Shown here: positions 32,306-45,000 of the stretch, in pieces
How positions within the stretch are numbered: the first letter of the stretch is position 1
How the letters are laid out: every line of letters starts with the position of its first letter
NCBI GenBank assembly: GCA_946902875.1
Contig: OX336345.1
Location: 13,981,395 to 14,045,394, forward strand
DNA length: 64,000 bases
Source: Nematopogon swammerdamellus
Lineage: Eukaryota > Arthropoda > Insecta > Lepidoptera > Adelidae
Direction of reading: 5' to 3'
The notes under the pieces: generated by a model
The model's database searches: none
The model's input: the letters and a program-made list of their open reading frames with translations, nothing else
What the model was told of the DNA's origin: nothing
Translations under genes and position numbers: made by a program

Positions 32306-33381
32306 AGCGTGGTTTCGCGAGGAATGGTGTTATTGGCTGTGTCTGATCTTTCGTTGAAGTATTGGGCACAGACACTTGCGCCGGCTGTTTATAAAACAAA
32401 ATATGGAAGCTGTTATGTTGCTATACCTCAATGGTAGAATGGTTGATGGATATACTCGTATTACTTTATCGAACATTACTGAAAACTATCTGAGAATTAT
32501 AATAGATCCACCTAAGTTTCTATTTCATTATTTCCCTAATTTATTAATCATACATACATACATACATACAGTCAGAGGCAGTAAACTGAACAGCATGTGG
32601 AATATTTTGTAGTTATAGATATATAGATAAAAAAATCTTTATTGCTACAAGAAATATTTTACAGAAATAAGCACATTTGAACATTTACATGAGGTGCAAA
32701 GTTGGACTTACACTTTACATACATTTCTTCTAGTCGACCTTTGGATGTTGGAGGGTCGATTTTATTGAAATGTAAGTAGGAGGTAGCAAAATACTTGAGT
32801 ATGAGAATTTAAAATAAAATAATCCTAAAATAATTAGCATTAATTTCAAAGAGAACACTTTTGGAGGGGGATATAAAGTGTTTTTGACAAAAAAATATAT
32901 TTGCTTATGCGTTCACTATTTCGAATACAATTAGTTTATATATATATATATACTGCTGTGTACATCGTGTTTATCCTTAAATAAAATGGAGTAGGTCATC
33001 CTCTGCTGAATCCCACTGTACGTATATTCTGCTGCAGTTACATAGAGTTTTTGTTACGACATGACTACTCACTGTCGTGTTGCATGCCAAATGTAGAGGG
33101 CCCATCCACAGGCCCATCCTATGAGCACTCTGCATTTTCAGCATTATCTTATAACAATAAATATGCCGATATTGATTTTCGTATTAAGTACATAATAGGT
33201 ATTTTAATAATATAATACAAACGCAACAGAAAATATGCTTTAACATATAAAATAAAATAAACATAATTAAACTTTCATTATATTTTATTTCCCTTACATA
33301 CTGAAAAAAAAGGAAAATATTAAAATGTATATCTTTTTAATATAGATTCTAAGGTGTTATAATAGTGTTATATTACCAAAC
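32306..33381. other. No gene seen; low-complexity and possible LINE 3' end
   Basis: A (CATA)n run is at 32550-32570 and (TA)n at 32936-32952. The block at 32630-32765 (CTTTATTGCTACAAG and following) resembles a minus-strand retroelement 3' end. Nothing is supported as a gene. Confidence 0.4.
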
Positions 33382-35007
33382 TAGCTTTTGCCCGCGGCTT
33401 CGCTCGCGTGAAATTCGTATTTCAAAGAAAGCAAGTAAGTAACTAAGGCCGATCTGCGTTAAGTAAGGTAAACGATAAACCTTCTCAACTAAAGTAAGTA
33501 ACTAACAGCGAGGCTTCAGGCTGAGCTGCATTCTGGAAGACAATAAACCTTCTCGAAGAAAGTAAGTAATTAAGGGCGAGGCTGAAGGCCGAGCTGCGTT
33601 CAGGAAAACGATAAACCCACTCGAAAAAAGTAAGTAATGTATGGCGAGGCCGAAGGCCGAGCTGCGTACAGCAAGACTATGAACCTTCTTGAAGAAAGTA
33701 ACGCACTGAGGGCGAGGCCGAAGGTCGAGCTGCGTTCAGGAAGACGATAACCTTTTCGAAGAAGTAAGTAACAGAGGGTGAGGCCGAAGGTCGAGCTGCG
33801 TTCAGGGAAACCATAAACCTTCTCGAAGAAAGTACATAAGTAACTAAGGGCGAGGCCGAAGGCCGAGCTGCGTTCAGGAAGACGATAACCTTAAGTAATT
33901 GAGGGCGAGGCCGAAGGCCGAGCTGCGTTTAGGAAGACGATAAACCTACTCAAAGAAAGTAAGTAATTGAGGGCGAGGCCGAAGGCCGAGCTGCGTACAG
34001 CAAGACTATAAACCTTCTTGAAGAAAGTAAGTCACTGAGGGCGAGGCCGAAGGCCGAGCTGCGTTCAGGAAAACGATAACCTTTTCGAAGAAGTAACAGA
34101 GGGCGAGGCCGAAGGCCGAGCTGCGTTCAGGAAGACCACAAACCTTCTCGAAGAAAGTAAGTAACTAAGGGCGAGGCCGAAGGCCGAGCTGCGTTCAGGA
34201 AGACCATAAACCTTCTCGAAGAAATTAAGTAATTGAGGGCGAGGCCGAAGGCCGAGCTTGGTTCAGGAAGACTATAAACCGTCTTGATGAAAGTAAGTAC
34301 CTAACTGAGGGCGGGGCCGAAGGCCGAGCTGCGTTCAGAAAGACGATAACCTTTTCGAAGAAAGTAAGTAACAGAGGGCGAGGCCGAAGGCCGAGCTGCG
34401 TTCAGGAAGACCATAAACCTTCTCGAAGAAAGTAAGTAACTAAGGGCGAGGCCGAAGGCCGAGCTGCGTTCAGGAAGACCATAAACCTTCGCGAAGAAAT
34501 TAAGTAATTGAGGGCGAGGCCGAAGGCCGAGCTTGGTTCAGGAAGACTATAAACCGTCTTGAAGAAAGTAAGTAACTATCGCCCATAGTTACTTACTGTC
34601 ATCGAGAAGGTTTAGTGTCTTCCAGAATACAGCTTGGCCTTCGGCCACGCCCTTAGTTACTTACTTTCTTCGAGAAGGATTATAGTCTTCCTGAACGCAG
34701 CTCGACCTTAGGCCTCGCCCTCAGTTACTTAATTTCTTCGAGAACTTGTTCGAGGAGGTTGAAGGTCTTCCTGAACGCAGCTCGGCCTTCAGCCTCGCCC
34801 TTTGTTGCTTATTTTATTCGAAAAGGTTTAACCTCTTCCCGAACGCAGCTCGGCCTTCGGCCTCGCCTTTAGTATGTTACTTACTTTTTTTGAGAATGTT
34901 TATTGTTTTTATCTGAATCCAGTTCGCCCTCCGGTCCCGGCCTAAGTTACTTAGTTTCTTCTTTTGAAATACGAATTTCACGCGAGTGAATCCGCGGGAA
35001 AAAGCTA
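33382..35007. mobile_element. Palindromic array element 2, closed by inverted ends
   Basis: The left end TAGCTTTTGCCCGCGGCTTC through CGTGAAATTCGTATTTCAAA is mirrored, with few changes, at 34964-35007. About 1.15 kb of forward ~68-bp monomers run to about 34575, then turn at AAGTAACTATCGCCCATAGT into about 0.38 kb of inverted monomers. Monomer content (AAAGTAAGTAAC, GGCGAGGCCGAAGGCCGAGC, GTTCAGGAAGAC) is the same as in the element at 11513-12913. Its arms are unequal in the opposite sense to element 1. Confidence 0.87.
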
Positions 35008-35089
35008 TCGATATTAAAATAAGAAAATTCAATTAAAATAAATCAAATACTTTAGATACCTACCTCACTAAGTAAAATACTCCACATAT

Positions 35090-35220
35090 TAGCATAACCG
35101 GAACTGAATTTTATTTAGCCTATCCTGTGTCTCGGTATAGCTAAATGTGCGTGTAGTAATTTTAATCGAATTTAGATGATCGGCTTAAATTTTATGGAGG
35201 AAATTCATACATACAACATA
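35090..35220 (-). repeat. Fragment of the 39640 repeat family
   Basis: AGCATAACCGGAACTGAATT, TAGCCTATCCTGTGTC and GATGATCGGCTTAAA match the core of the copy at 39640-40076 in the same orientation. Confidence 0.65.
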
Positions 35221-35512
35221 ATATTCGCCTCGCCCCGCTGCCCCCAGCTGAGAGAAGCTCAGCGCTTCTCTCAAGACATTCTCATCGTCGTAACTTTTAA
35301 ACTATTTGTCCAAATTACTTAGTGTAACAGCCAAAGTTTATCTACTTTAAATACCAGAAGCGATAAAAGTATGTATTTTAATAAGAATTAATTCAAAACT
35401 ATAAAATGTGCATTGTAAATACAGTATCCAATTTAAATGTATTTTTGGTTCACTATATTGGCTATAGTGGCTTCCACATAAATAGTGCGGGATCCAAGTG
35501 AAATTTAGGTAA

Positions 35513-35986
35513 TTTCCGTGGGACATACCTCGGCCATACCAACTACTGGTATGTACGTGTTCGGGCTGTTCTCCTGAACACCATAAGTGCGGTAGTCACT
35601 TTCTAAAATAGTGGAGGGGATAGTTATGACGTCATAAAGATGGCGCCCGGGCCTGTCATTCTAGGCGGTATATCTCGATAGTTACTTGACCGATTTCCTT
35701 CATTAAGGTGTCAAAAAAAAGCTAATAGAATGAGGATTATTCGATCTCTTACTATAGTTTATGTTAAACTAATACGAAACTAAATATTTACAAAAAACCG
35801 ACATTTCGGAAAAAATATTTTTTTTATTTTTAAAATAGCTCGGTAACCATCAGGATTTTGGAAATTTTGGTTATAATAAAACGCATAGCTATATTCAAGA
35901 CGATTATAATGATCTTTAAATCATAACGATTGAGATATAAACAACGGAGCTACAGTCATTTAAGTGATCGTTGGTAGCGTCAAGCT
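35513..35986 (+). repeat. Left arm of a 474-bp inverted pair
   Basis: Runs from TTTCCGTGGGACATACCTCG to TTGGTAGCGTCAAGCT. The reverse complement of 38544-39017 matches it along its whole length by eye at roughly 90-95%. Homology stops sharply on both outer and inner sides. Confidence 0.88.
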
Positions 35987-36575
35987 GGCTGTAGCGGTCG
36001 GGCGCGCGGCGACGCACTATGGACAGCCCCCATACAAGCAACTGACAAAAATGGTTTTGGCAACATACCACCTGGGGTAATGAGTTGGTTCGATAGGCCA
36101 TGAAATGTACTTGTTTAATACGTACATATTTTAGATTTTAGTTGAATTTCCTCAGTTATATGACGCTTGAAAGTTGAACAAATTCTTTGCGCAAACATCC
36201 GCATATTAAGGGAGCGCATATAAGTATATTTTCCTCAAAAATACTTAAGTAAACATATAGAAACCCATACATATTCGAAAAGCATTTTAGGTAACTGTGT
36301 TGGGTTTTTTAAAGATATCATTCCTTATTTAAAGCACTAACGAAAACGCGAAATTTATCTAAAACTACAATTTTCATCTAAGCTTTCAAATGGTATCAGG
36401 GTCTGTCCGGGTGAATATTATAATGGTTTTATATAGCCAGTACACTGTTTATTTAGAATCAATAAACAACTTTCTGCAAAACTCTGCAAATTGGAACGAA
36501 AATTAAAAAAATATGCGCGCTGTTCGCACGCTCGGAGCGTTCGCGTGAATGATTTTTTTTTAATTTTATTTTATT

Positions 36576-36933
36576 ATTTTTTTATGGAAACTGACACGGT
36601 TGGCTACACCTCCTACAACATCCGTGATGTCAGCCCATAACACCGTGTGAACTAGGTGCCATGTCAATTCTTCCCTTCATTTCATGTCGGCTACACTGAA
36701 CTGGACGGAAAACACGAACTATTTACATAGCGGTTTCGACCGACGTTACATTCAGTGCGGTGGTACCAACTCGGACGGGATAAGCCCTACCTAATAAAAT
36801 TTTTTTTATAATCGGATAAGGTTTAGGGGGCGAGATAACATAAATGCCGAAAGACGATTTTGTATGGAGTATGGAGAAAGGTAACTTCCGTCTCGTCTTA
36901 ACACCGACCGCACCACTGAGCTACCCAGGCTGA
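36576..36933 (-). mobile_element. SINE family copy with A-box-like head, altered middle
   Basis: On the minus strand the head reads GGGTAGCTCAGTGGTGCGG, then an unrelated middle instead of the 5S-like block, then the shared body, ending in an A-run. It lies inside the 474-bp inverted pair and so arrived after, or with, that structure. Confidence 0.75.
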
Positions 36934-37293
36934 TTTTAAATGATTTTATTTGAAAAGTTAACTTAAGAGTACTGATTTAAGAGACTGAATGTATAAATTA
37001 TGCAAAGAAAATACACTACAACCTCAGCATTCTCACGGTAGGTATAGCTACTTCGTAACGGAAACAATTGCGGTTAAAACTATGATATGATTATATATGT
37101 ACTTACACCAGGTGTGTTTTGTGTTATTTATGTTTTGCACACCATTTCTGAACCACAGAGTGTAAGGAGATATTACACACGCCACATTTTTTTCGTACGA
37201 ATATAAGCCATTCTGTGAGGGGTGGTACATTTACACACTGTACTGCCTGAATATTCGTGCCAGATGAGTGCAGTGTAGTGTTTCTGAAACTAT

Positions 37294-37699
37294 ATGGCGT
37301 CTTTTAAGTATTCTAAAGGTGAGCTATCCACTGTGATTCTTGAAAAATGGAACCATATTATCTCAAGTGCAAAAAAATATATAAAGGAGCATTACATTTT
37401 GTCCGATCGACCTTGCAAGGACTACGCAATTTCATCAGAGAGTATACAAAATCGTAAAGCTGTGAAACTTTTTGGGGAATCTGGTTTGGACAACGTCTAT
37501 CATTCATACGAGTACATTAAAGGAGTGAATTCAATTGGCGAAAAAGATGAAGCCTCCAATGTTAAAATAATACTTGTCGTACGCAACTCAATAAAACAAG
37601 AAAAACTGCAATGAAATTATCAAAGGAAATTCTGCAAATTTTTTTCAATTCAACGACGATGAAGCTTTAGTGTCTTTAGATCTGACTAAAGTGCAATAA
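37294..37699 (+). pseudogene. Frameshifted ORF of unknown identity inside the inverted pair
   Basis: A frame of 106 codons starts at ATG 37294 (MASFKYSKGELSTVILEKWN) and stops at 37612-37614. The +1 frame is open across that point and carries on as NEIIKGNSANFFQFNDDEAL to TAA at 37697-37699. This suggests one frame break in an ORF of about 134 codons. It is Lys-, Ser- and Glu-rich, with no signal peptide, membrane segment or known domain. It is centrally placed between the two 474-bp arms, so it may be the remnant of a protein encoded by that element. It could equally be an unrelated gene or retrocopy. Confidence 0.45.
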
Positions 37700-38543
37700 A
37701 AATATTTGTGAAGCTGTTTATTGGAAAGGTACTCCATCGTCTTCCCTTCTTATAATAAAATTCAGGAAGCAAAAAACAGGTGCTATCCTGTAAGCGCATT
37801 TAATGCGTTTAATATTTAATGTTTAATTTTTTATTTATCACAATTATAGGTACGAAAATGTTTTTATTATTATATTATATAAAAGTTGATACTTTATTGG
37901 TAAATGAACATAATCATTTTTTATCTTATTTTCATAGTTTAGAAATACATTATTTTATATTTTAGGATTTTTTTTTATTAATAATAAATATTATTTGCAA
38001 TCAAATGTTACTGTTTTTTGAAGATTAACTATTCAAGTAATACCATAAAAAAAATTGTCAAGGAAGGTATTCTAGTTTAGAAGATACAGATTTATGACCG
38101 AAAAGTGGCACTTTGGCCAATAGTGCGACGGCGCGGCGAGCGGGACCGGACCGCGACCAATGTAGTATAGCACAGACATGGCCACGTTTCCAGTCATTAT
38201 GAAGTAATTGGGACAGAGTTCCGAACTGTAATATATGTATGTACAGAAACACACAGATTCACACTTTAGACCTTAACACATTACACTCCTCCTAACGTCG
38301 CCGTCGGGTAAAAAGACAGAATTGTCGAAAAAAATTATAAAATTTAGTACAGAAAGTCTTTACATACCTTAGGTACTCAAAACTTACATACCTAGGTATC
38401 TTAACATATTTAAAGATATGTCCTAATTCAGAAACAAAAAAATTATATGAAAATCTCAATGGATGGATGGATGGTGATCTTCGGTATTGGTATATTTGCG
38501 GTCGGCCGAGTCGTCAACAGTAGGTACTTACGTTACCGCGCTG
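37700..38543. other. No gene seen
   Basis: AT-rich DNA with a GC-richer block at 38100-38200 and a (GGAT)n run at 38460-38475. No coding region is supported. Confidence 0.4.
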
Positions 38544-39017
38544 AGCTTGACGCTACCAACGCTCACTTAAATGACTGTAGCTCCGTTGTTTATTACTCTA
38601 TCGTTATGATTTAAAGTTCACTATGATCCTCTTGAATACAGCTATGCGCTTTATTATAACCTAAATTTCCAAAATCCTGATGGTTACCGAGCTATTTAAA
38701 AAATTAAAAAATATTTTTTTTCGAATTGTCAGTTTTTTGTAAATATTTAGTTTCGTATTAGTTCAACATAAACTATTGTAAGAGATCGAATAATCCTCAT
38801 TCTATTAGCTTTTTTTTGACACCTTAATGAAGGAAATCGGTCAAGTAACTATCGAGATATACCGCCTAGAATGACAGGCCCGGCCGCCATCTTTATGACG
38901 TCATAACTACCCCCTCCACTATTTTAGAAAGTGACTACCGCACTTATGGTTTTCAGGAGAACAGCCCGAACACGTACATACCAGTTGTCGGTATGGCCGA
39001 GCTATGTCCCACGGAAA
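38544..39017 (-). repeat. Right arm of the 474-bp inverted pair
   Basis: Inverted counterpart of 35513-35986, equal in length, containing TCGGTCAAGTAACTATCGAG and ATGACGTCATAACTACC. 2,557 bp separate the arms. Confidence 0.88.
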
Positions 39018-39207
39018 CCGTTATTTGAAGGCTTTTCAGAAATGGATCTTGTACTAAAAAGGTAGATATATGCTGTCGCGGACTTTTTTTAGAACTATTT
39101 TAGAGCAACAACCTCACCATACACTTTCTTCGTGTAACTCTAACGGTTTATGCAGCGCACGCCGAGATAGCTCTCAGAAGGCAGGATTTTTTCCGATTTA
39201 CTTGACA

Positions 39208-39533
39208 TTTTTTTTTTTTATGGAAACTGACACGGTTGGCTACATCACGTACAACATCCGTGATGTCAGCCCATAACACCGGGTGAACTTGGTGCCACGT
39301 CAGTGCTTCCCTTCGGTCGTGCCGGCTATACTGAACTGGACGGAAAACACAAACTATTTACCAAGCCGTTTCGACCGATCTTTCATTCAGTGCGGTGGTA
39401 CCAACCCGGGCGGGTTAAACCCTACCACCTAGTAATATAAGAAGGGAGTCATATCCCTTAGTCGCCTTTTACGACATACACGGGGAGAGATGCAGTGGGG
39501 CTATTCTTTTAAAGTACCGGCCCCACACGGTAC
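39208..39533 (-). mobile_element. SINE family, type A head, full length
   Basis: Starts on + with a T-run and TATGGAAACTGACACGG and ends with the head complement GGCCCCACACGGTAC. All body and head modules are present in order. Confidence 0.9.
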
Positions 39534-39639
39534 ATTTATCGATATTTGGGCAAATTTACACATGTCTTTATAAATTATAGCCTTTTTGATGTATAAGCTA
39601 TTGTACTGTAAAGGCTCATCAAAATCTGTTCAGTAGTTT

Positions 39640-40076
39640 TTGCGTGAAAGAGGAATATAGTGCGGCTGCTCGGTTCGCTGTTGAGTTTATAGGCCGCGCC
39701 TCCCCCGCGCCGCCTCCCCCGCGCCGCCAACTGCCGCTCGCTCGGTAAATACCTATGTATAGTACTAAGGCGCGCGGATTGAACATATCGGTTTGTATGG
39801 GAGCTACATCTTAGCGTAACCGGAACTGAATTTGATGTAGCCTATCCTGTGTCCCATATAGTTAAATGTGATTGTACAAAGTTTCATCGAATTCGGATGA
39901 TCGGTTTAAGAGTTATGGCGGAACATACATACATACATACATACATACAGAAAAGATTTCTAAAAATCGTCAATTTAGCTTTAGTATCATACATAGAGGC
40001 TACAAACTCAATATTTCCTAAAACAAAGTAACTTACTCCATGACCACCCCTTACAGATTTATTATTAGTATTGATT
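39640..40076 (-). repeat. Dispersed repeat with (CATA)n and GC-rich core
   Basis: Reverse-complement counterpart of 9956-10400. It has a GC block at 39690-39735, AACCGGAACTGAATTTGATG, (CATA)n at 39924-39949, and AAATCGTCAATTTAGC to AGTAACTTACTCCATGACC. Confidence 0.75.
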
Positions 40077-40319
40077 GATTGGAATACTATGCGACGCTAT
40101 AAAAATTTGTAATCAACTTTTTTTCTTACGAAAATCACTATGATTACCTGTGGCGAGGGACCAAAGGTGCTCTACATAGCCAAAACACCTCACTTCGCGA
40201 AACCGCGCTCAGCAAGACACCATACCAGAAGATTTACGAACTATTGAAGCTCTATCTAGCCGTAGATAGTACTAGTAATAGTAGTAAATTAGAAATTCTC
40301 ACGTTCTCTCTCTTCTATT
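40077..40319. other. Possible upstream remnant of the LINE, no gene seen
   Basis: No intact frame. It leads into the LINE C-terminus at 40320. Confidence 0.35.
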
Positions 40320-40995
40320 CTGCACGCTGAATGACACTGGGGCCCCTGAGTACTTGCGGGATCGATTCCAATTTCTCTGTGCACATGGACTTCCTCTGAG
40401 ATCAACCGATTCTCGAGCACTCGCCATCCCTTCTCACTCCTCCACTTCCTACTCTGACTCGTTCACCGTGAATGCAGCACGCATGTGGAACTCGCTACCC
40501 CTCGATATTCGTCTATCCTCGTCAGTATTTGTGTTTAAAAAGCGTGTTCTGACGCACTTTTTGGAACTTCAGAATTATTAACTAGCTCTTGAAGGTCTAT
40601 CCTAAATATTGGTCAAATACTTTTTTAAAGTCTGTGAGTATTTTCGGAGATAACCTTCTACATCCAAGCTTACAAACGTTATTCATTAGTGTTCATGTAG
40701 ATAAATGTTGTAGAGTCTATTGTTACCTCCCCTGTATATGTTATTTATAAGTATGTATGTTTATATATCATATATATTGTATATATTTATATATATATAT
40801 GTATGTTTCTCCATTTATTTGTATTTGTGTTTTATTATCTGTTTAATTATATGTCTATATTTTATCATCCATCATTCATTTATTTCTTCTCTGCCACTCC
40901 ACACTTTTTCATAATAACCCAAAGGTTGGCTGGGGGAGAACGCCTACGGTGTTAAGCTGTACCTTTTGCAAAAAACATTTCAAGTGCAATAAATA
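40320..40995 (+). mobile_element. Non-LTR retrotransposon 3' end: pol C-terminus and 3' UTR
   Basis: The frame to the stop near 40579 reads GAPEYLRDRFQFLCAHG, then SFTVNAARMWNSLPLDIRLS and VFVFKKRVLTHFLEL. This AA+.WNSLP..+R pattern with a following F+..+ is the usual C-terminal end of Jockey/CR1-like reverse transcriptase proteins. A 3' UTR of about 400 bp follows, ending in ATAAATATATTTTGATTTTG, a short repeated tail. The catalytic YxDD region is absent, so the copy is 5'-truncated. Confidence 0.82.
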
Positions 40996-41324
40996 TATTT
41001 TGATTTTGATAGTAGTAGATAGTAGTTGATAGAGATTGTTTAGACGTTTGAACACAAAATAATATCATCAACAAATCCACAGATTTCACATACCCCCCCA
41101 AAATGTCTAATCTTCTTCTATAGTAATAGGTATATGAGATGTAATTCCGATAGATCTAAAGGGAAGAATCTTCATACCTCAATGAAGAGGTAATAATGAT
41201 TCAAGCAACACGTACGCACTGGAATTCTGCCCTTACTGGACGACATAATGGATTTATCGTTGCGGGATTGTGGTGGTGTGAGTATTACCGCATCGCATAT
41301 CAATCGACTGCACGTTGCTTATGG

Positions 41325-41625
41325 GTTTTAGGGTTCCGTAGCTAGCACCAGGAACTGCTGCTGTGTTTGTCCAACTGTCTGTTCTTTGCGTCTGTCAGTC
41401 TGTTCGTTCCACAGACCATTCTGTCCGTCTGTGCGTGTTTTCGTCCGTCTGCCCGTATCGGTTCGTCCGTATATACGTTCGAGTCTGTTCGTCTATCTGT
41501 CCATGCATGTTAGTGCGTCCGTCTGTCCGTCCGTCCGTCCGCCCGTCCGTTCGTCCATCAGTCCATCCTTCTGACTGTCCGCTCATCTGTCTGTCTGTTT
41601 GTCACGACATAAATTACTCAGTAAT
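41325..41625 (+). repeat. CAAGTGCGAGTC-family copy with expanded (GTCC/GTCT)n
   Basis: Opens TTTTAGGGTTCCGTAGCTAG and carries about 220 bp of CTGTCC/GTCCGTCT variants. The 124-codon ORF over it (SVRPSVRPSVRPSV) is a product of the simple repeat and is not a gene. Confidence 0.7.
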
Positions 41626-41748
41626 TAGGGCGCATACTGCACATCTATCTACTGGGCCAGAGCAGTTACATAAAATACACTTCCACACTAAACTTGTAAG
41701 GAGTGATTTGATCTTACTGAGGACTTATTTCGGTTGATACTGCTCTTT

Positions 41749-42050
41749 GTACCGTGTGGGGCCGGTACTTTAAAAGAATAGCCCCACTGCATCTCGTAAG
41801 AGGCGACTAAGGACTCCCATCTTATATTACTAGGTGGTAGGGTTTAACCCGCCCGGGTTGGTACCACCGCACTGAATGAATGGTAGAAAGGGCTATGTTA
41901 ATAGTTTGTGTTTTCCGTCCAGTTCAGTGTAGCCGGCACGACCGAAGGGAAGCACTGACGTGACACCAAGTTCACCCGCGGTGTTATGGGCTGACATCAC
42001 GGATGTTGTAGGTGAGATGTAGCCAACCGTGTCAGTTTCCATAAAAAAAA
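41749..42050 (+). mobile_element. SINE family, type A head, internal deletion
   Basis: Starts GTACCGTGTGGGGCCGGTAC but lacks the CCCCGTGTATGTCG segment (CTGCATCTCGTAAGAGGCG). The rest of the body is complete and ends TCAGTTTCCATA plus an A-run. Confidence 0.88.
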
Positions 42051-45000
42051 ATTTCGGTTTAACGACGAGACGCTTCGTAGGGATGCAAAAATTGTGGGCG
42101 TATAGAACCCAGTTCCATGTATCCGGAATCCGGACAGAAATAGAGGATTTACGCTCTGACATTCTTCTTCGTTTTGTTAAGCATTGCCATAAGTTACAAA
42201 TTGTTCAGAATTGATCCTGTATTCCCGGCATGTCCCGCGTATTCATACCAATTTACAGATTGCCCCATAAGTTTTATTCCTTAGTCGTCGTCGGCGAGTC
42301 TGCGAGTCTGTTAGTCTGTGTGTCTGTGAGTCTCCTCTGGCGCGCAGACGCGGCCAATGGTCTGTGAAATTTACGAAAGCAACTTTGGCAATGTTGTCGA
42401 AGGAGAAGCGAACTGTGGTGCGGGGGTGGGGGCGACATCGTGCGCGACCGATTGCTTTGTCTGATGCGGGGCCTGTCTGCAATACCCGCACATGCTTCCC
42501 TCCGCTAGGCTAGGGGCTTGGACGCTTAGCTTCACATAGCCGTGGTAGATAAAAAAGATATTATACCTGTGGCGAAAATCCGAGAAATCGCAGTTCTCAT
42601 GTTGCAGAAAGTATAAAACAATGTACATTCTGCGCCATTTAAGTTCTGCGAAAAACCATAAAAGTAACAATAACTTATTTTTACCGATTTCAAACGTAAG
42701 AGATATTTGATCTTATGTCTACTCGTGTAAAGTTCAGTGTAGCATAAGTTAAAAATATCGCTATCAATAATACCAAATAAAAAAAATACAGTCCTATTTT
42801 TTATGGCTAGTAAATAAGTTTAATATTATACACATACCCATATTTATTTAATAGAGTGTTATCTAATATACTTACCTATAACTTAAGCTAATATTTAGTT
42901 ATGAAAAGATCTTGTCCTGAGAAGTTTAGTCAGTATGTATTTGTGTGTGTATGTAGGTATTTGTATGTACACGTATTACATTAGGAATAGGAATGAAGAC
43001 AGAGCCCGAGGGCTCGGGGCCGGGCAGAAGTCCCCGCTAGGTGCCTCGGGGTGAACATAAAAGCGGAATGAAAAACAATCGTAATTCTACAACGGTTAAA
43101 GTTTATATTTCTTTCAGTTCCAGCTTCCGAAAATTAATTCTCGTGCGTATAAATTCAACTTATTCATTTAAAGTTTCAGAATAACAGTTCTTTGTTTTGT
43201 TTCGCTTTCTTTCTGCGTTAGATATTATTATTTGGCAAAATGAATTCATAGACTTAAATATATTTTTTCAAGAAACACAAATGCGGCATTCATAATGAAA
43301 ATAATGACAACGGGGCTGTTGGTGTTTTTTTTTGTATTGTTTTTATTAAATAATATGATTTTTTAGTAAATTATATTTTGTTTGTACTTAATATATGCAT
43401 GGTTTTATTTAATACATTTCTTCTTCGGTCGTAACAAATTTTGACCTGTACAGCTGAGAAGAAATAATTTTAGTTAATTTTCAAGGAAGATAGAAGGTCA
43501 ATTAGAACTTGATAACTACCTGACGATAGCGTAGGATTAGCCATTAAGCTGGTACCCCGGCCCCTAGGATCCTAAAGGTAATTAATCCTTAATATGCAGG
43601 CGAGTCGGCGGACCGAACCATTACGGCTTGTATCGTGGACATAAATACTTAGAAGGGGCGTCTCGGCTTGTCGAGGAGGCGAAAGAATAATGCACAAAGA
43701 CGGAGCTATGAATATCATGTCTATCTCTCTCACACTTGCTTACTCACGTATCTTCTGTCTGCTGTATATGGAGTGCATGCCGCCCGAGTGGGAATGAGGC
43801 ATGCTACGTCTGACAATGCCACTTCTGGGTATTTAGTCATACGGCTTGTACGTAATCTTATTATTAGTGTTGTATCAGACATAATCCTAGTTGGATTTCG
43901 GAGAAAAGAAGAAGTTTTGAAACTAAATCACGATACTGTATACAGTTAACTGCACAATAAATTTCGGTTGGTTAATAATTTATTAAAATAATTAGCTTTT
44001 GCCGGCGGCTTTGGTCGCTAGCCTAGAATTCTAAAGAAGATCATAAAACAGGCATGAAAATAGATTACTTCAGAAGAACTATATATAACACGTATGCCCC
44101 CCCCCCTTAAGTAACTTCATGCTTCACCGGTTTTTTGTTAAACTTAAATTTGACAAGTACTAACACTCGGTATGTTAGCAAACATTATATTCAACAAATT
44201 ATTCAATAACTTAGGTACATTTCACGGAAGCTGGAACGTATCTTAGTATCAATTTCCAAGTAGAACGATACTATTGTAATATGAGGAGAAACACGGAAAG
44301 CATGAAATTTAAGAAGAGCATCCGTCCCACATCCCTCGAGTAAACACCTATACTGCATCACTGATGGAAGCCTAAATTCTTCGCAAAATTCGCAATGAAA
44401 TAAGATCAGGGACGTCTTTCTATTCTTTGGAGGACAGAGTAAAAATCACCTCTGAAATTATATTTAATTCGCAAGTCCCTTCCGTCATTTTATGCCTATA
44501 TTTTTAATACCCTATGAAATGTATACACAAACCTATGCGTTTACGTTTCCGGTTTATTTTTATTAAAGGAAAAGCCTCCTGTAAACGAAGGCTTTCAAAA
44601 CGCAGACTGAAATACGTCGTCGTTGATATGTCTGGAGGTGTGTGGTTATTCACCCTACGTTTTCTTCGCGGTTATTTCGCCACCCTTCATATACTTACAG
44701 CTTTTACTATAATAAGATTTGAAAGGGAGTGTCGTCGGCGACCGGCGTGATGTGTATGTTATTTTATTATGACGCACGCGGCGACAACGACACGTGGCGG
44801 AGCGCGCGCGGCGTATCTTTTTATTTTATTATGAGAGCGAAATTATTTTTAGGCAAATTTTCCGACTTCCGTATTCATAATTTTTAAGCTTCCGGGGATT
44901 CTACCAATAAAAGCGAAAGCAAGTCGAAATTATTAACAATTATTATTATGTAATTGGACAGAGTGTAAAATAATGTTTAACTGATTTATCTTTCTTCTTT

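Noticed and set aside
41363..41737. 124-codon ORF rich in SVRPSVRPSV
   Set aside because: It is the translation of a (GTCC/GTCT)n simple repeat inside an interspersed element.
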